Positions 9,135 to 20,700 of a DNA stretch of 64,000 bases are shown here, in pieces. Source of the DNA: Ignavibacteriota bacterium (GTDB lineage: Bacteria > Bacteroidota > Ignavibacteria > Ignavibacteriales > Ignavibacteriaceae). Made by a program: the position numbers and the translations under genes. The stretch lies in assembly GCA_013285425.1 (NCBI GenBank), contig CP053447.1, forward strand, positions 2,362,001-2,426,000, in the 5' to 3' direction. How positions within the stretch are numbered: position 1 is the first letter of the stretch; every line of letters begins with the position of its first letter. Under the pieces are notes generated by a model that was not told where the DNA came from, made no database searches, and was given only the letters and a program-made list of their open reading frames with translations.

Positions 9135-9731
9135 TTATTCTGTTTCTTTGTTTTTAATAGTCTGATTTTTTAATTGACTGTAAGTAAAAAGCATTTTGTC
9201 ATAACCACCTGTAATAAAGCTTTCAATTACTTGAGAGCAAAATTCAAATGATTTAATTAATTGTGAATACTCTGATTCTGAAAAATCTGATAAAACGTAG
9301 TCAGATAAATGTCCTTCATCAAAAGCACTTCCTATACCTATTCTAAGCCTTGGAATTTCATCGGTATTCAATTGATAGATAATGGATTTAAGCCCATTAT
9401 GTCCACCATCGCTTCCGGATTTTCTAATCCTTATTTCTGCATTATTCAAATTAATATCATCAACAAGGATCAGTACATTTTCTACGTTAACTTTATAATG
9501 CTCGCAACATTGCTTCAAAGCTACACCACTCAAATTTACGTAAGTAGTTGGCTTAATTAAAGCAAATGGATTATTATCAATCTCCCCTTCTGAGTATTGA
9601 TAATCAAACTTAGAAGAAGCAAATTTTAATGAATTATGTACTGCAAAAAAATCGGTTAACAAAAATCCTGCATTATGTCTGTTTAACTGATAGCGTGAAC
9701 CCGGATTTCCGATACCAAATATAATGCGCAC
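9135..9731 (-). CDS. pth: Peptidyl-tRNA hydrolase
   Basis: 198-aa enzyme that releases peptides from peptidyl-tRNAs dropped by ribosomes. The start MRIIFGIGNPGSRYQLNRHN contains the conserved Asn and the catalytic His of RHNAGF. The substrate loop (KPTTYVNLSG), LVDDINL with the catalytic Asp, and GGHNGLKSI are all present. It sits 5 bases after rplY, a pairing common across bacteria. Confidence 0.96.
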   Translation of the reverse strand: MRIIFGIGNPGSRYQLNRHNAGFLLTDFFAVHNSLKFASSKFDYQYSEGEIDNNPFALIKPTTYVNLSGVALKQCCEHYKVNVENVLILVDDINLNNAEIRIRKSGSDGGHNGLKSIIYQLNTDEIPRLRIGIGSAFDEGHLSDYVLSDFSESEYSQLIKSFEFCSQVIESFITGGYDKMLFTYSQLKNQTIKNKETE

Positions 9732-9736
9732 TAAAA

Positions 9737-10372
9737 CTATTCTTCTTTATCCTGCTTACCTTTAGCAATTACTTCAGGTTCTGCAGGTTCCGCACTTTCT
9801 TCAACAGGAGCTGCTTCCTTTTCTACTCTTGGATGAGTTACAGAAGCAATCATTGATTCCTCGGAATTTAATATTGTATATTTTTCAGGCTTTAAATCTG
9901 ATATATGTATAGCCTGCCCAAGTTTTAAATCTGTAATATCTATCTCAATATGTGCAGGAATATCAGAAGGGAAACATTCAACAAGTATTTTATGAAGCAT
10001 ATGCTGAAGCACTCCACCCTCTTTGATTCCAATAGCACTTCCAACTAATTGGACCGGAATTTCCAACTGAATTTTTTCATCTTTTTGCAAACCTAAGAAA
10101 TCTACATGTACTATTCTATCTGTAACAGGGTCAAATTGAACATCTTTAATAATGCATTCGAACTCTTTGTCTTTATCTACACTAAGCGTAATCAGATGTG
10201 TCTTTGATGTAAAAACCATTGGATGTACTAGTCTTTCTTCAACTTCAACAGGAATAGGTTCGTGGTGCTTTGAATAAAATACTGCGGGTATTTTACCTTC
10301 TCTGCGTAATAAACTTCTTGCTGCTTTATCAATTTGGGTTCTTTTCTTTGCGTTTAATAATACTTTCTCCAT
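9737..10372 (-). CDS. rplY: 50S ribosomal protein L25 / general stress protein Ctc
   Basis: 211-aa long (TL5/Ctc) form of L25, which binds 5S rRNA. The N-terminal domain carries RREGKIPAVFYSKHHEPI; the C-terminal beta domain starts near residue 95 (KIQLEIPVQLVG) and a Glu/Ala-rich tail ends the protein. The order prs-rplY-pth on one strand is a familiar cluster; prs lies 18 bases upstream. Confidence 0.95.
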   Translation of the reverse strand: MEKVLLNAKKRTQIDKAARSLLRREGKIPAVFYSKHHEPIPVEVEERLVHPMVFTSKTHLITLSVDKDKEFECIIKDVQFDPVTDRIVHVDFLGLQKDEKIQLEIPVQLVGSAIGIKEGGVLQHMLHKILVECFPSDIPAHIEIDITDLKLGQAIHISDLKPEKYTILNSEESMIASVTHPRVEKEAAPVEESAEPAEPEVIAKGKQDKEE

Positions 10373-10390
10373 TTTATCTCCGGGTCTAAA

Positions 10391-11335
10391 TTAACCTTTA
10401 TCTATATTAAATAATGAACTGATTGATTCGTTTTTATATGTTCTTAATATTGCATCACCGAATAACGGTGCTGCAGAAATTTTAATAATACGTTTACATT
10501 TAGTTTCATCAAAATTGATTGTATCAGTAACAAAGAGTTTATCTATCTGGCTTTCATTTATTCTGTCATAAGCCGGACCAGAAAGCAAAGGATGTGTAAT
10601 TGCACCAAATATTCTCTTTGCACCCTTTTCTTTTAATGCTTTTGTAGCATTAACAAAAGTTCCGGCAGTATCTATAAGATCATCAACTAACAATATATCT
10701 TTGTCTTCAACATCACCAATTATATTCATTACTTCAGTAATGTTGTCTTTGGGACGCCTTTTATCAATTACAATTAAACCTGAATTAAGCATTTTTGAAT
10801 ATGCTCTGGCAATTTTAATCCCGCCAACATCAGGTGAAACAACAACCAAATTATCTGAAAGATTATTAAGATAGTTTAGAAATATTGATGATCCATATAA
10901 ATGGTCCATCGGAATATCAAAATAACCTTGAATCTGTGATGCATGTAAATCCATCGTCATCACTCTATCGGCACCTGCCGAAGTAATAAGATTAGCCATT
11001 AGCTTAGCAGTGATTGCTACACGGGGCTGATCTTTTCTATCTTGTCTGGCATAACCAAAATATGGTATAACAGCAGTAATTCTTTTTGCTGATGCTCGTT
11101 TTGCTGCATCAAGCATAATAAGTAATTCAACTAAATTATCAGATGGAGGATTTGTTGATTGAATTAAAAACACATCCCTGCCTCTGATATTCTCGCCATA
11201 TTTTACCCAAATTTCCCCGTCACTAAATCTTTTTAATTCAAGAATACCTAATGGAACACCAATGGATTCGGCAATTCTATCGGCTAATTGCTTATTTGAG
11301 TTGCCTGCAAAAATCAGGAATCCATCTGATGACAT
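10391..11335 (-). CDS. prs: Ribose-phosphate pyrophosphokinase (PRPP synthetase)
   Basis: 314-aa cytoplasmic enzyme making PRPP from ribose 5-phosphate and ATP. The N-terminal region has the SDGEIWVKYGENIRGRDVF segment; DLHASQIQGYF, VVSPDVGGIKIAR and the PRPP-binding loop LLVDDLIDTAGT follow in family order. A strong promoter lies 34 bases upstream. First gene of a run with rplY and pth, possibly read through into hppA. Confidence 0.97.
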   Translation of the reverse strand: MSSDGFLIFAGNSNKQLADRIAESIGVPLGILELKRFSDGEIWVKYGENIRGRDVFLIQSTNPPSDNLVELLIMLDAAKRASAKRITAVIPYFGYARQDRKDQPRVAITAKLMANLITSAGADRVMTMDLHASQIQGYFDIPMDHLYGSSIFLNYLNNLSDNLVVVSPDVGGIKIARAYSKMLNSGLIVIDKRRPKDNITEVMNIIGDVEDKDILLVDDLIDTAGTFVNATKALKEKGAKRIFGAITHPLLSGPAYDRINESQIDKLFVTDTINFDETKCKRIIKISAAPLFGDAILRTYKNESISSLFNIDKG

Positions 11336-11368
11336 TTTGTAAACTCAATTTATTTTTTAAATAGGCGT

Positions 11369-11399
11369 CAAATATAACCAATGAGGCTTGTTAAGTCAA
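11369..11399 (-). promoter_or_regulatory. Promoter of prs
   Basis: On the minus strand TTGACT (11394-11399) is followed after exactly 17 bases by TATATT (11371-11376), which extends to TATATTTG, the TAnnTTTG box known from Bacteroidota. The expected start point lies about 25 bases before the prs ATG. The lexA promoter has the same design. Confidence 0.75.
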
Positions 11400-11428
11400 T
11401 AAATTTGATATCTAAGAAGTACTTTTGA

Positions 11429-12092
11429 CTAATCTTTCCTCTTCTTAATCAGGAAAAAAATCACCATCAATAATACACTTCCAGCTAATATATAAATCCA
11501 CATCGGGGTTTCTTTTGAGTTTATATGGCTTAAAAGTAACTGATATTGTTTTTCCGCGTCCGATTTCGTCAAGAGAATATGACCAAGTTAAATTATTTCC
11601 AGCCTTATTAGTTGCGTTATGAGTGATAATTTCACCCCTAATATTGTATAAATATGTTATACGATATTTGCTGCCTTCAATTCCAAATCCGGTTGCAACA
11701 GGAGGTATAAATTGTGAGAATATCTTTTGACCAGAAGCACCATCTTCTAACTTATATTTTGACTGAGCAAAAGCTTTTATCGTATTTAGAGAATCTACAT
11801 GGCTAAATTTTATATCTATATTGGCATGTATTGTTGAATCAGTTGAATCTGAATAGGCAGTAATATTTTGAATAGTTGTGAAACCAGAAGAAAATTCTTT
11901 TCTTATTGAATCAGGGTTAAATATTTCCAGATTTAATATCGTTGAAACTGAACTTGAATCAGAATACTTCATCCAGTAATTGATCTGCATTTCACCAGAA
12001 CCATCAGGATAGATTACTGTATTTTGATTATAGTTAAGACAACCGGAAATCAATATTACTGACAGAAAACAGATCAACAATACTTTTTTCAA
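11429..12092 (-). CDS. Lipoprotein with C-terminal membrane anchor, frameshifted near the end
   Basis: Unrecognised envelope protein. A lipoprotein signal ends in the lipobox LISGC (Cys about residue 18). The body is predicted beta-rich. As read, the frame stops at 11445 after GDFFPD. If one C is removed from the CCCC run (plus strand 11505-11508) the frame continues as NPMWIYILAGSVLLMVIFFL followed by IKKRKD and a stop at 11429: a perfect transmembrane helix with a basic end. I therefore take 11429 as the true end. It lies upstream of prs on the same strand. Confidence 0.7.
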
Positions 12093-12188
12093 ATCATTAT
12101 TCCTTAATAATATTTTTTCTGAGTTTAAATTTATAGAACATTCATAAATTATTCATTATTTTTTGCCTCTAAAATTTAGGAGTTCTGA

Positions 12189-12476
12189 ATGCCAACGTAT
12201 GAATATAAGTGCACCAAGTGCGGACATAGATTTGAAATTTTTCAATCGATGAAAGACGAACCATTAAAAATCTGTCCTGTTTGTAAAGGTAAGATAAAAA
12301 GATTAATCGGTGCTGGTGCCGGACCGATTTTTAAGGGAAGCGGTTTTTATCAAACGGATTATAAAAACTCAAGCAATACCTCTGCAGATAATTCAAAAGC
12401 AGCTAATCAAGGCAGCGGCAGTAAAACTGAATCTGAAAGGAAATCTGATTCAAAAACCAAAAGTAAAGAAAAATAG
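12189..12476 (+). CDS. FmdB family zinc ribbon protein
   Basis: 95-aa protein beginning MPTYEYKCTKCGHRFE, with the second CxxC in CPVCKGKIKRLIG. This is the short zinc-ribbon domain (about residues 1-45) of the FmdB family, once linked to regulation of formamidase; its general role is unknown. A GSGFYQTDYK segment, common in the family, and a Ser/Lys-rich disordered tail follow. The gene has an AGGAG site before its ATG and is divergent from the lipoprotein gene. Confidence 0.85.
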   Translation: MPTYEYKCTKCGHRFEIFQSMKDEPLKICPVCKGKIKRLIGAGAGPIFKGSGFYQTDYKNSSNTSADNSKAANQGSGSKTESERKSDSKTKSKEK

Positions 12477-12479
12477 CCG

Positions 12480-12506
12480 TTGGTGCTGTTTAAAAATCAG
12501 CACCAA
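12480..12506. terminator. Hairpin between convergent FmdB gene and surface-antigen gene
   Basis: TTGGTGCTG / CAGCACCAA, a perfect 9-base stem with a 9-base loop. The loop holds the TAA stop of the minus-strand gene (12490-12492). On the minus strand a T-run follows within about 10 bases. A plausible shared terminator, though the tail is not immediate. Confidence 0.6.
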
Positions 12507-15500
12507 TTGAAAAATAGAATATCGGGTCTGAAAAGTGATTAAAATTATAAGCCCACGCAACATCAAACCTAAGCAAAAAATAAAGAAAGAATACTCTTGC
12601 ACCTACGCCTGTACCCATAAGTAAGTCTTTACTTCTAAAAAATCCATTCGAGTCTCTATTAAATAATCGCAGCTTACTGGTATTATCCCATGCAGCACCA
12701 GCATCAATAAATGCAACACCAATTATGTTATTAAAGAGAATTGGTAAAGGTCCCGGAATCAAATATCTGATTAAAGGAAATCTTAGTTCATAATTCATAA
12801 GCAAATATTTGGTACCGATGCGTTCTGAGTAATTGTATCCTCTTAAAGGTAATACCGCTGTTAAAAAAGCATAATCGCTTGTGGATTCAATAGGAATTTC
12901 AGTTGTTGCAAATGAACGATTAATCCAGTTTTCTATTCCACCCATAAAAAATCTTTGTGCATTTTCACCGCCAGATAATCCACCTGAAAATCTTATGGCA
13001 AAAGAATAGTCTGTCCAGAATCTAAGATATGTTCTGTAATCTCCGCTTAATGTATAAAAGCTTAATCGTTTATTTCCTAGCCCCGGATTTCCATAAGCTT
13101 CAAAGCGATAGCGAGTACCCTGAATCGGAGCAGTATAACCCCACATAATATTGTCGTGAACATAAGCCAAAGTAGGTACAACAAATGATGCTTCATCAAG
13201 CGGATCGGAAAGATCATCAAGATTTTCCCCACGTACATTAAGCCATCCTAAGCCAGCTTCGAAACGATAAAACCTATTTAGAGGTAATGAAGCAGATAAT
13301 GAAATGCCGTAACTCCTGTATCTGAAAAAATTGATATAATTCCCTTTAATAATGTTGACGAACCTTGCTGTATGATATCCCTGAATACCATATTTGATTT
13401 TGCCGCTAAGGTTGTAATATGCTAAACCATAATCCGAATTTTTAAGATCAATTTGTAAACCAGTAACACCAATTAAACGGTAATCACCCAATACATCGCT
13501 GAAACTTAAAACTGTAGTTCCAATCAATCCATAAAATGTACTGTATCCGGCATTTGCATAAACAAGATCAGGCCCAAATGTTATTTTATATTTATTTACA
13601 AGGTAATCACCATTCTCATCAAGATTATTTTTGGGGATAAACAATGAATCGTTAGCATATACTTTTTCTTTATTAGCTTCAGATGAACCAAAAATAAATT
13701 TTGAATAATCATTTGAGCTTTTATTTGATGAAGTATCTGATTCAACCACATCTCCAACAAATATTTTTATTTGTTCTTCTTTATTTACTTCTTTTTCACC
13801 GGTTTGTGTAATCAATGAATCTTTAACAATCTCTTCATCAATCTTAACATTTCGCTTTTCTTCCAGTTTTGAAATGTAAAGTGTCGGCTTTAGTGTATCT
13901 AATTGTGTTTTAGGTTCAAAAGGATTATCAAGCATAAAAAGATTAAATACAGATTCGTAAAGAGTTGAGAAGACCAGCTTTTTACTATCTTTGGATAAGG
14001 ATAACTGATATAATCCGCTTATCGAATTTGTAACGGGTATAATTGGAATATTTGTAACTTCAATTGATTTATCATCAGAAGAAAGATTTTTAATATAAAT
14101 ATTATTTATTCCATTAATATCAGAAATAAAAATCAGTCTTTCTCCGTTAGCTTCTACTTTGGGAGATGTTTCATCACTAAACGGCAGGTCTGTTATTCTA
14201 ATTATTTCTCTGTCTGCAATATTTAGTTTATAAATATCTTTTTGTGAATAATTATGTTCTGATATTTTAAAATTCTTATCAATTTTACCAGCATCAAGAA
14301 AATCACCTCTGTCAGAAACGAAAAAGATTGCTTTGTCATCCTGAGACCAAGCCGGATCTGAATCACTGAATATATCATTGGTAAGATCTGTAAGTTCTTT
14401 AGTTTCAAAATTATATATGTATATATCAGATTGTTTTGAAGTCTGCCCTACAAATGCCAGATATTTTCCATCGTTTGACCATGCAACACTTTCGATAGAT
14501 TCCAAATTGAATTCCAATGTTTCTCTTTCATCTTCTTCAAGATCAAAAATATAAATTACATCAAATCCGCTATGTTCGGCAGATATTGCAATTTTATTTC
14601 CGTCAGGCGACCAGGTTAAGCCCGGCGTTAAAATATTTAATTCCTCAAAATCAGGTGTCTGATTTCCTTCTGCAAGCGGACCGGTAGTTTTACCAGTCAA
14701 TACATCCATAATGTATAAACCGAAGTAGTAATCCCTGTTTGAAATAAATGCAATTTTATCCCCTTGTGGTGAAAGAGTTGGAGAAGTATTATAAAATCCT
14801 TTATCTTTTTCAGGATTTGTTAAACGCTTTGCAAAATCAACCGGATCATCTCTTAAAGCAACATCCGGCCAAAAAGTTTTTTTAATATCTTTCTTCCATC
14901 TTTGCCCAAGTTCTTTTATATCAATACCAAGTGTTGCTTTAAATCCTTCTTCAACATTGCCGATACCTTTGATCTTATTAAGCAGCTCTCCAATTTTTTC
15001 TGTTCCGTATTTGTTAGCTATATAATAAAAAACCGATTGACCGCCGCGATATGCAAAATAATTATCTAATCTGTTTATATCAGGTAAATACTCATTTACA
15101 GCAGCATCACGTATAAACATATCCGTATCAACATCCCAGCCTAATGCTTCATATTCTGCAAGACCTTCATTAAACCATAAAGGAAACTGAAGAGAAATAT
15201 TATTTGTTATTATATTCTGGACTGATCCACCATAGAACATATCATTCATAACAGCGTGAACAAGTTCGTGATGAATCAGATGTCTGAATTGTTTATATGA
15301 ACCTGTAAACTGAACAACAACCCTGTTTTTGAACAGTTCAGTAAAGCCCTGCACTCCTTCAGTAACATATTCATCAATTACATTTGTTTCCTGAAATTCA
15401 TTCTGCGAATTATAAATGATTAAAGTAATTCGGCTGTTGACCCGGTAATTGAAAGCATTCTGAATTGATGTTAAAGCATCTTCAGCAGCTTTTGATGCAA

Positions 15501-15667
15501 ATTCAGTTAGAGTTTCCCCCACCTTGATTAAAGTAAATATCAAAATGTTTGGTTTGTATATAATACCAATCATAGTCTTTGATATGCAGTTTGTTTTTTC
15601 CAAACTGTGCTAACACTGTTGTAGAAAAAAACAGAACAATAGTCAAAAGTATTTTGAGCGGTCTCAT
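12490..15667 (-). CDS. Peptidase-MA / TolB beta-propeller / BamA-like surface antigen protein, frameshifted near its start
   Basis: Large envelope protein of about 1058 aa. Domains in order: signal peptide, metallopeptidase-like domain with HELVH and downstream WFNEGLAEYE (gluzincin type), TolB-like propeller blades (for example FISNRDYYFGLYIMD, LTWSPDGNKIAIS), a linker, and a C-terminal Omp85/BamA-type beta-barrel ending in IGADF. The frame with the body is open only from 15603 and lacks a proper N-terminus. The true start is ATG 15667, three bases after the rnr stop, giving MRPLKILLTIVLFFSTTVLA. The two frames join if one G is removed from GGGGG (plus strand 15516-15520), yielding NQGGETLTEFA. 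Last gene of the rfaE-tamB-rnr run. Confidence 0.8.
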
Positions 15668-15670
15668 TTT

Positions 15671-17776
15671 TCAATCCTTTGAATCAACAATTATAAAATC
15701 CAGTTCCGATCGTTCTTCATCAACACGAATAAGTTTAACAAGTACTTTATCACCTAAACGATATTGTTTTTTGGTTTTCCTTCCAATGATTGCATATTTT
15801 TTCTCATCATGCTCATAGTAGTCATCATCTAAATCACGCAATCTAATCAACCCTTCTGCAAGTATATCTGTAAGTTTAACAAAAATTCCAAAATTAATTA
15901 TACCGGAAATTATTGCAGAAAATTCATTACCTAAATGATTCTTCAAATACTCAATCTGTTTTATTTTAGTACTAAACCGCTCAGCTTCTACAGCATTTCT
16001 TTCTGCTGCAGATACATTGTCACAAATTTCTTCCAATTGTGCAAGTGAATAAATTTCTCCCCTTTTATTATTAAGATAATAAAACAACAATCTATGCACA
16101 ATTAAATCACTGTATCTTCTGATAGGTGAAGTAAAATGAGTGTAATACTTAAAACCAAGACCATAATGACCAATATTCTGCGGAGAGTAAAATGCTTTTG
16201 CCATCGAACGAATAGCTAACTCATTAATTAACGCTTCTTCTTCTTTACCCTTTACCTGATTTAATAAATTCTGAAAGCCTGTTGATTTAGCTGATGCATT
16301 AGGATCGAATGAATATCCGAGTGTTTTTACAAATCTTGAAAACTCAATTATTTTACCTTTGTCGGGTAAATCATGAACACGATAAACAAATGGCTTTATC
16401 AGCTCCTTTTTATCAGATGAAATATGAGAGGCTACGATTTTATTAGCAAGCAGCATATACTCTTCAATAAGCATATTACTTTCGAGCGTGTGTTTTATTG
16501 TAATACTAACAGGAGCACCAGTTTCATCCAGCTTGAATTTTACTTCTGGAGAAATAAAATCAAATGAGCCTTCTCGCATTCTCTTTTTTCTGAGTATTTG
16601 CGCAATTTTGTTGAGCAGACTTAAATCTTCTGAAAAGTCTCCATTACCTTGTTCTAATATTTTCTGTGCCTCTTCATAAGTAAATCTTCTTTTACTATTA
16701 ATTATTGTCTTGGCAATCTTGTAACCGGTAATTCTTCCTCTTGGTGTTATATTTACAATTACAGAATAAGTAAGCCGGTCTTCATTTGGAATTAGTGAGC
16801 ATATCTGATTAGATAATTTTTCCGGCAGCATTGGTATAACCTTACCAACAAAATAAACACTGTTGCCTCTTGAACCTGATTCCTGATCAAGTGCAGAACC
16901 TTTTTTTACATAATAAGAAACATCCGCAATGTGAATTCCAATTGAGTAGTTTCCATTTTCAGATTTTTCAATTGATAATGCATCATCAAAATCCTTGGCG
17001 TCATCAGGATCAATAGTAAAAACATTCTTATCGCGGTAATCAATTCTTCTGCTTATCTCATCTTCAGAAATATTATTTGATATTTTATCAGCTTCAGTTA
17101 ATACAGATTTAGGAAACTTGTATCTTAAATTAAATTCTCTTGAAAGAGAAAGAACCTCCGCATCAACAGAGCCGGCTTTCCCATAAACTTCAATTACTTC
17201 TCCCTCCGGATTAAGCATAGAACTATCCCAGGATAAATTTCCAACAACAACTTTGTCCCCTGTTTTAGCCCCTCTAAGATTAGTTTTGTTGATATAAATA
17301 TCCCTGTGAATATTTGGATCATCGGGGGAAATAAAATAAAAAGATTTGGATTTATTTAATTTACCGACGTACTCTTTCCGCTTTCTTTTGATGATTCTTA
17401 TAATCTGTCCTTCAAGATTTTTTCCTCTTTGTTTGGCAAATAATTCTACTTCGACCAAATCGCCATCAAGTGCGGCACCCATATTTCCAGAAGAAATAAA
17501 GATATCGTTAATGTTTCCATTATTTATGATTACAAACCCGTAACCATTTTTATTAATCTCTAATTTGCCCGTAAGTTTATTAGTTGATGGTATTTTATTA
17601 AGCTGATATCGCTTACCTGTTTTTATTAAAAAACCTTCTTCTTCAAGTTTGTGCAATGCTGCTTTAAGAGATGCGTATTCATACTCGGTGATAAAACCAA
17701 GTTTCTTAGATATATCTTTTGATTTATATCCTCTGCCTTGATTTCGGTTAAAAAATGCTTTTAGTTCTTTTTTCAT
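15671..17776 (-). CDS. rnr: Ribonuclease R
   Basis: 701-aa 3'-5' exoribonuclease acting on structured RNA. Order of domains: an N-terminal winged helix (about 1-60), cold-shock/OB domains (about 70-230), the RNB catalytic domain (about 245-570) with DPDDAKDFDDAL carrying the metal-binding Asp residues, and an S1 domain near 610-695. Length and order are normal. The ATG overlaps the tamB stop (TAATG), so translation is coupled. Confidence 0.95.
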   Translation of the reverse strand: MKKELKAFFNRNQGRGYKSKDISKKLGFITEYEYASLKAALHKLEEEGFLIKTGKRYQLNKIPSTNKLTGKLEINKNGYGFVIINNGNINDIFISSGNMGAALDGDLVEVELFAKQRGKNLEGQIIRIIKRKRKEYVGKLNKSKSFYFISPDDPNIHRDIYINKTNLRGAKTGDKVVVGNLSWDSSMLNPEGEVIEVYGKAGSVDAEVLSLSREFNLRYKFPKSVLTEADKISNNISEDEISRRIDYRDKNVFTIDPDDAKDFDDALSIEKSENGNYSIGIHIADVSYYVKKGSALDQESGSRGNSVYFVGKVIPMLPEKLSNQICSLIPNEDRLTYSVIVNITPRGRITGYKIAKTIINSKRRFTYEEAQKILEQGNGDFSEDLSLLNKIAQILRKKRMREGSFDFISPEVKFKLDETGAPVSITIKHTLESNMLIEEYMLLANKIVASHISSDKKELIKPFVYRVHDLPDKGKIIEFSRFVKTLGYSFDPNASAKSTGFQNLLNQVKGKEEEALINELAIRSMAKAFYSPQNIGHYGLGFKYYTHFTSPIRRYSDLIVHRLLFYYLNNKRGEIYSLAQLEEICDNVSAAERNAVEAERFSTKIKQIEYLKNHLGNEFSAIISGIINFGIFVKLTDILAEGLIRLRDLDDDYYEHDEKKYAIIGRKTKKQYRLGDKVLVKLIRVDEERSELDFIIVDSKD

Positions 17777-20700
17777 TAAAATTCAAAATTGTATTTGAGT
17801 CCGCCTTCAAAAAATAGCGGGTTGTTAAAAGAAGAGGATTCATTTTCAGATTCTTTTCTTTCAAGTCGCAGTTGAAATCTTTGAGTTAACGGGTATTCAA
17901 GTCTTACATTAGCACGGCTAAGGTCCTGAAGCACTTCGGTTGATCCTCCGATTTCATATCTGAGTTTACCGGCTTTACCTATTAAATTAAATTTCGTTTC
18001 TGTTGCAGTCTGCCTCAATTGAAAACCTTTTACATAATCATCAAAATATTTATTTAAAACACTTCCAATTAATGAGCCGGCGAGTGAAGTTGCGGTAGAT
18101 GCAAAAAGATTTTTATCCTGTTCTGTTACGTTTTCATCATTTGGGAATTTACCTTGTAAAATAAAAAACATTGCATCTGTAACATTTTTACTCGGATCTT
18201 TTTTATCCTCATCAATATTTTGCCTGCCCATATAAACCCCAACATTATCTTCATCAGAAATAAAATTCTTGTTCAGTTCGCTTAATGGTCCTTTTAATTT
18301 TATTTTTACTGCAACTTCTTGTTCAGATTGTCCGGTGCCATTCCCTGGTGGGGAGTAATAATCTTTATAAGTTGAAGTTATATTGACAATTGGATCATCA
18401 ATTTTATCAAATTTAATATTTCCAGTTGCGTCAAATGATTTAATAAAACTTAAAGTTGATCCGGGTAAAAGAGTAAGTTCGCCGCCGGACTTTTGCTTGC
18501 CTTCAAAAGACTGCAGAAAGAAATCGCCACCAAGCATTACTAAAAACTTTTGATCAAGTTCTTTGGACAAAATAACCACTATCTCCGCTTCTGTAACCAG
18601 TTTAATATCAACAGTGTAATTAAACTTAGTTGAAGCCGCAGTAATACTGTTAATACTATCTTTTTTAATCCGGGCAGAAATAATACTATCAAGTTCAGAT
18701 TCAAGCTGATCACGAATGAGATCCTGCTGTTCATATTTATAAATAAATCCGGACGAACTTGAGTAAGCTGAACTGCTTAGCGGAACAATTAAATCAGCAG
18801 TTGTAACATCAATCGGTAAATTCAGATAAGAAAAATTTTTATTTGCAGAATATGTAACCGCATCGCGGATTCTGATAGCAACATCGCCGTAAACAATAGG
18901 GCTTGCAGTTTTCGAAATCTGATCTAATACTTTCAGCTCACCTGAAAATGTCAGGAAAGTTGAATCAAGTTTAAACTCATTTAATTTAACAAATCCGTTT
19001 CCTGTTAAAGTTCCGCCGTTTTTAGTTCCGGCTGCATTTTTCAGTTCAATCTTTTCAATAGTAACATCCTCATCATCAATCCACACTTTTGTTTGCAGAT
19101 TATAATCAAGATTGTTATTGGTTACTTTAAATGATGCATCATTAATACTAAAATATCCCATTGCAATTGGTTGTGATAAAGTTCCGGATAAATCAATCTC
19201 GGTTTCAAGCTTGCCTTTGTTAAACTGAACAAATGGAATAATATCTTTTAATGAGCTTAGATCAAATTCATCCGATTCAATTGACAGATTAATAGATCTT
19301 TCAGATCTCTCAACACTATCTGATGAGGAAGAAAGTGTCAGTGGAATATATCCGTTTACAGTAAGTGCCGGATCATTAAAATTAAGTGTTGAATCAAGAA
19401 GTCTTATATCTGTATTTAATGAATTGTTTTCATAATCAAACACCGAAAAGAGTGAACCGAAATTACTATTGCCATAAGTAATACCTTCTATCGAAGCATT
19501 AATATTAAAAACCGGATCAGAAAAATTACCTGTAAGTGAACCTGATAAATTTATATCTGACTGAATTTTCCTTTCTGGTTTTCCGGCTAACAAACCTTCT
19601 ATTACTTTTTCACCTTCGAGTGATTTTAATGAGATGTTAGCTTCATGATTCCCTTCAAATCCAGATTGACCTGAGATTTCAAGTTCAGCACCGGCTACAT
19701 CTAAAAGAAATCTATCAAATGAAATTGTTTTATCGTGGTAAGCAATCTCTATATTACCGCTGTTCTTAATTTCCAATGCGTTATAAATAATTTGTAATGC
19801 AGGTATTTCCAGAAATAATTTTTGATCACCTGCTCTGATATTAGCAGTCAGATCTGTCTTTAAGTTTTTTTCAATATCCACTTTAATTCTGGAATTAAGC
19901 TTATTATTATCAACATTCAGCTCAGCATCAAGGTTATATAAGTTACTGCCGGCATAAATACGGTCTGAAGTTAACTTCAAACCAGCCTCCAGAACATCAT
20001 TATCGTTAAGGTTAAAACTATTACTTAAATTAAAATCCAATGATGTGTTGATCAGAAAGTAAACATCTTTGCTGGTCAGGAATTTTAAATATCCAAAATC
20101 AGAATCCATATCCAATAAAAGCTGTTCATCTTTGCTGCTTATCTTTCCGCTTACCAAACCATCCAATTCAATAGTACTTTTTCCAAAAGCTATTTTTACC
20201 GATTCCTTAAAATCCAAAAGATATGTAAAGGCAAAGTCCTGTATTTTTTCATTAATATTATTTTCCACTGAAACATTTTTATCAAAATTAACTGAGTTGC
20301 TGTCGAAAACACTTAAATATCTATCTGTAATATTTTTGTTTAATATCTCTGCTTCACGCGAAAACACACTTCCCAAAGTTGTTAATTCAAAATTACCGTT
20401 AATAGTAAAATCAGCTATATCAGATATAAGATTTACAATTTTATTTCCATTATCATTTCTTCTTACATCAAGAATTACACGGGTACTATCAATATCAAAA
20501 TCAGAAAATTTTGTATTCTTAATATCAGTAACCAAAAACAGATCAATACTATCAGGGTCAAATCCTTGTCCGCTTACATCAAAAGAAAGATTAATATCAG
20601 ATTCAAGTGATGAGTCAGAGAGCAGTCTGGCAAGATTAATTTCATTTAATCTTCCTTTAATCTCATAAGAAGGATCATTAGAATTGGTAAAATCTATATC

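Noticed and set aside
15500..15530. Programmed ribosomal frameshift at GGGGG
   Set aside because: No slippery heptamer with a downstream pseudoknot can be seen, and the same kind of break occurs in unrelated genes; a sequence-level indel is simpler.
20069..20668. Long open frame on the plus strand inside tamB (199 codons)
   Set aside because: It lies opposite the repetitive coding sequence of tamB, has a Ser/Leu-rich composition typical of antisense frames, no ribosome binding site and no recognisable domain.
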